A DNA stretch of 5,320 bases from assembly GCA_009889685.1 (NCBI GenBank), contig WTZT01000056.1:1-5320 (forward strand), read 5' to 3'. Both the position numbers and the translations under genes were made by a program. This stretch comes from Candidatus Hikarchaeia archaeon HikBin4. Its GTDB lineage: Archaea > Halobacteriota > Halobacteria > Halobacteriales > Hikarchaeaceae. The notes beneath the pieces were generated by a model. The model made no database searches and was not told where the DNA came from. It saw nothing but the letters and a program-made list of their open reading frames with translations. Below, one piece after another: positions 5,220 through 5,320 of this stretch (the stretch's first letter is position 1; each line of letters opens with the position of its first letter).

Positions 5220-5320
5220 ATGGCAGAAAAAACTCACACCTACTCAGATGGTCGTCAATATGTGGGTGAATGGAAAGATGACCTCAAACATGGTCAAGGG
5301 ATTTTGACCCACGCAGATGG
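5220..5320 (+). CDS. MORN-repeat protein, 5' end only
   Basis: The window ends inside this gene, after 33 codons plus two bases. It begins MAEKTHTYSDGRQYVGEWKD, and residues 8-28 form one complete MORN repeat (YSDGRQYVGEWKDDLKHGQGIL, with the hallmark YxGxW and HGxG positions). A second repeat begins with THADG, so an array is expected to continue. MORN repeats form extended beta-hairpin arrays that bind membrane lipids or proteins, and are found in eukaryotes, bacteria and fewer archaea. There is no signal peptide or membrane segment in the visible part. The start is the first ATG in this frame after stops in the AT-rich leader. The domain that would define the function, if there is one, lies past the window end. 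Confidence 0.85.
   Translation, partial: MAEKTHTYSDGRQYVGEWKDDLKHGQGILTHAD

Overview
The window most likely comes from a euryarchaeon close to the Halobacteria but with a low-GC genome (roughly 40% by eye) and fairly lysine-rich, not strongly acidic proteins. The archaeal assignment rests on a full-length TiaS (tRNA-Ile2 agmatidine synthetase, an archaea-specific enzyme), a tRNA-Ser gene without an encoded CCA end, TATA-like boxes upstream of starts, and no convincing Shine-Dalgarno site at any start. The protein sequences (TiaS, the tandem PhoU/TrkA_C protein, citrate synthase) resemble haloarchaeal families as I remember them. A non-halophilic relative of Halobacteria, such as the marine Hikarchaeia (Marine Group IV), is a reasonable guess, but it is inference.

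Layout, left to right: a small two-helix membrane ORF (36-197, possibly the 3' end of a longer gene); tiaS (298-1557, +); a 91-residue two-helix membrane protein (1622-1897, +); a tandem-duplicated PhoU/TrkA_C regulatory protein on the minus strand (1908-3095), convergent with the preceding gene; a 179-base divergent promoter region (3096-3274); citrate synthase (3275-4411, +); a RidA-family enamine/imine deaminase (4483-4863, +); tRNA-Ser(GGA) (4930-5011, +); a 208-base AT-rich spacer (5012-5219); and the first 34 codons (the last incomplete) of a MORN-repeat protein (5220 to window end, +).

Most genes are core housekeeping. TiaS modifies the anticodon of the AUA-reading tRNA-Ile, tRNA-Ser reads UCU/UCC, citrate synthase feeds acetyl-CoA into the TCA cycle, and RidA removes reactive enamines made by PLP enzymes. 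The PhoU/TrkA_C protein is probably a cytosolic sensor for ion transport. The genes are separated by 60-180 base gaps, most with their own TATA-like element, so this looks like a series of single-gene transcription units, several probably leaderless, rather than one operon. No CRISPR array, insertion sequence or clearly novel multi-gene system is visible. The least ordinary parts are the exact 200-residue duplication in the PhoU/TrkA_C protein and the AT-rich, MORN-encoding region directly after the tRNA gene, which could mark the edge of an accessory segment.
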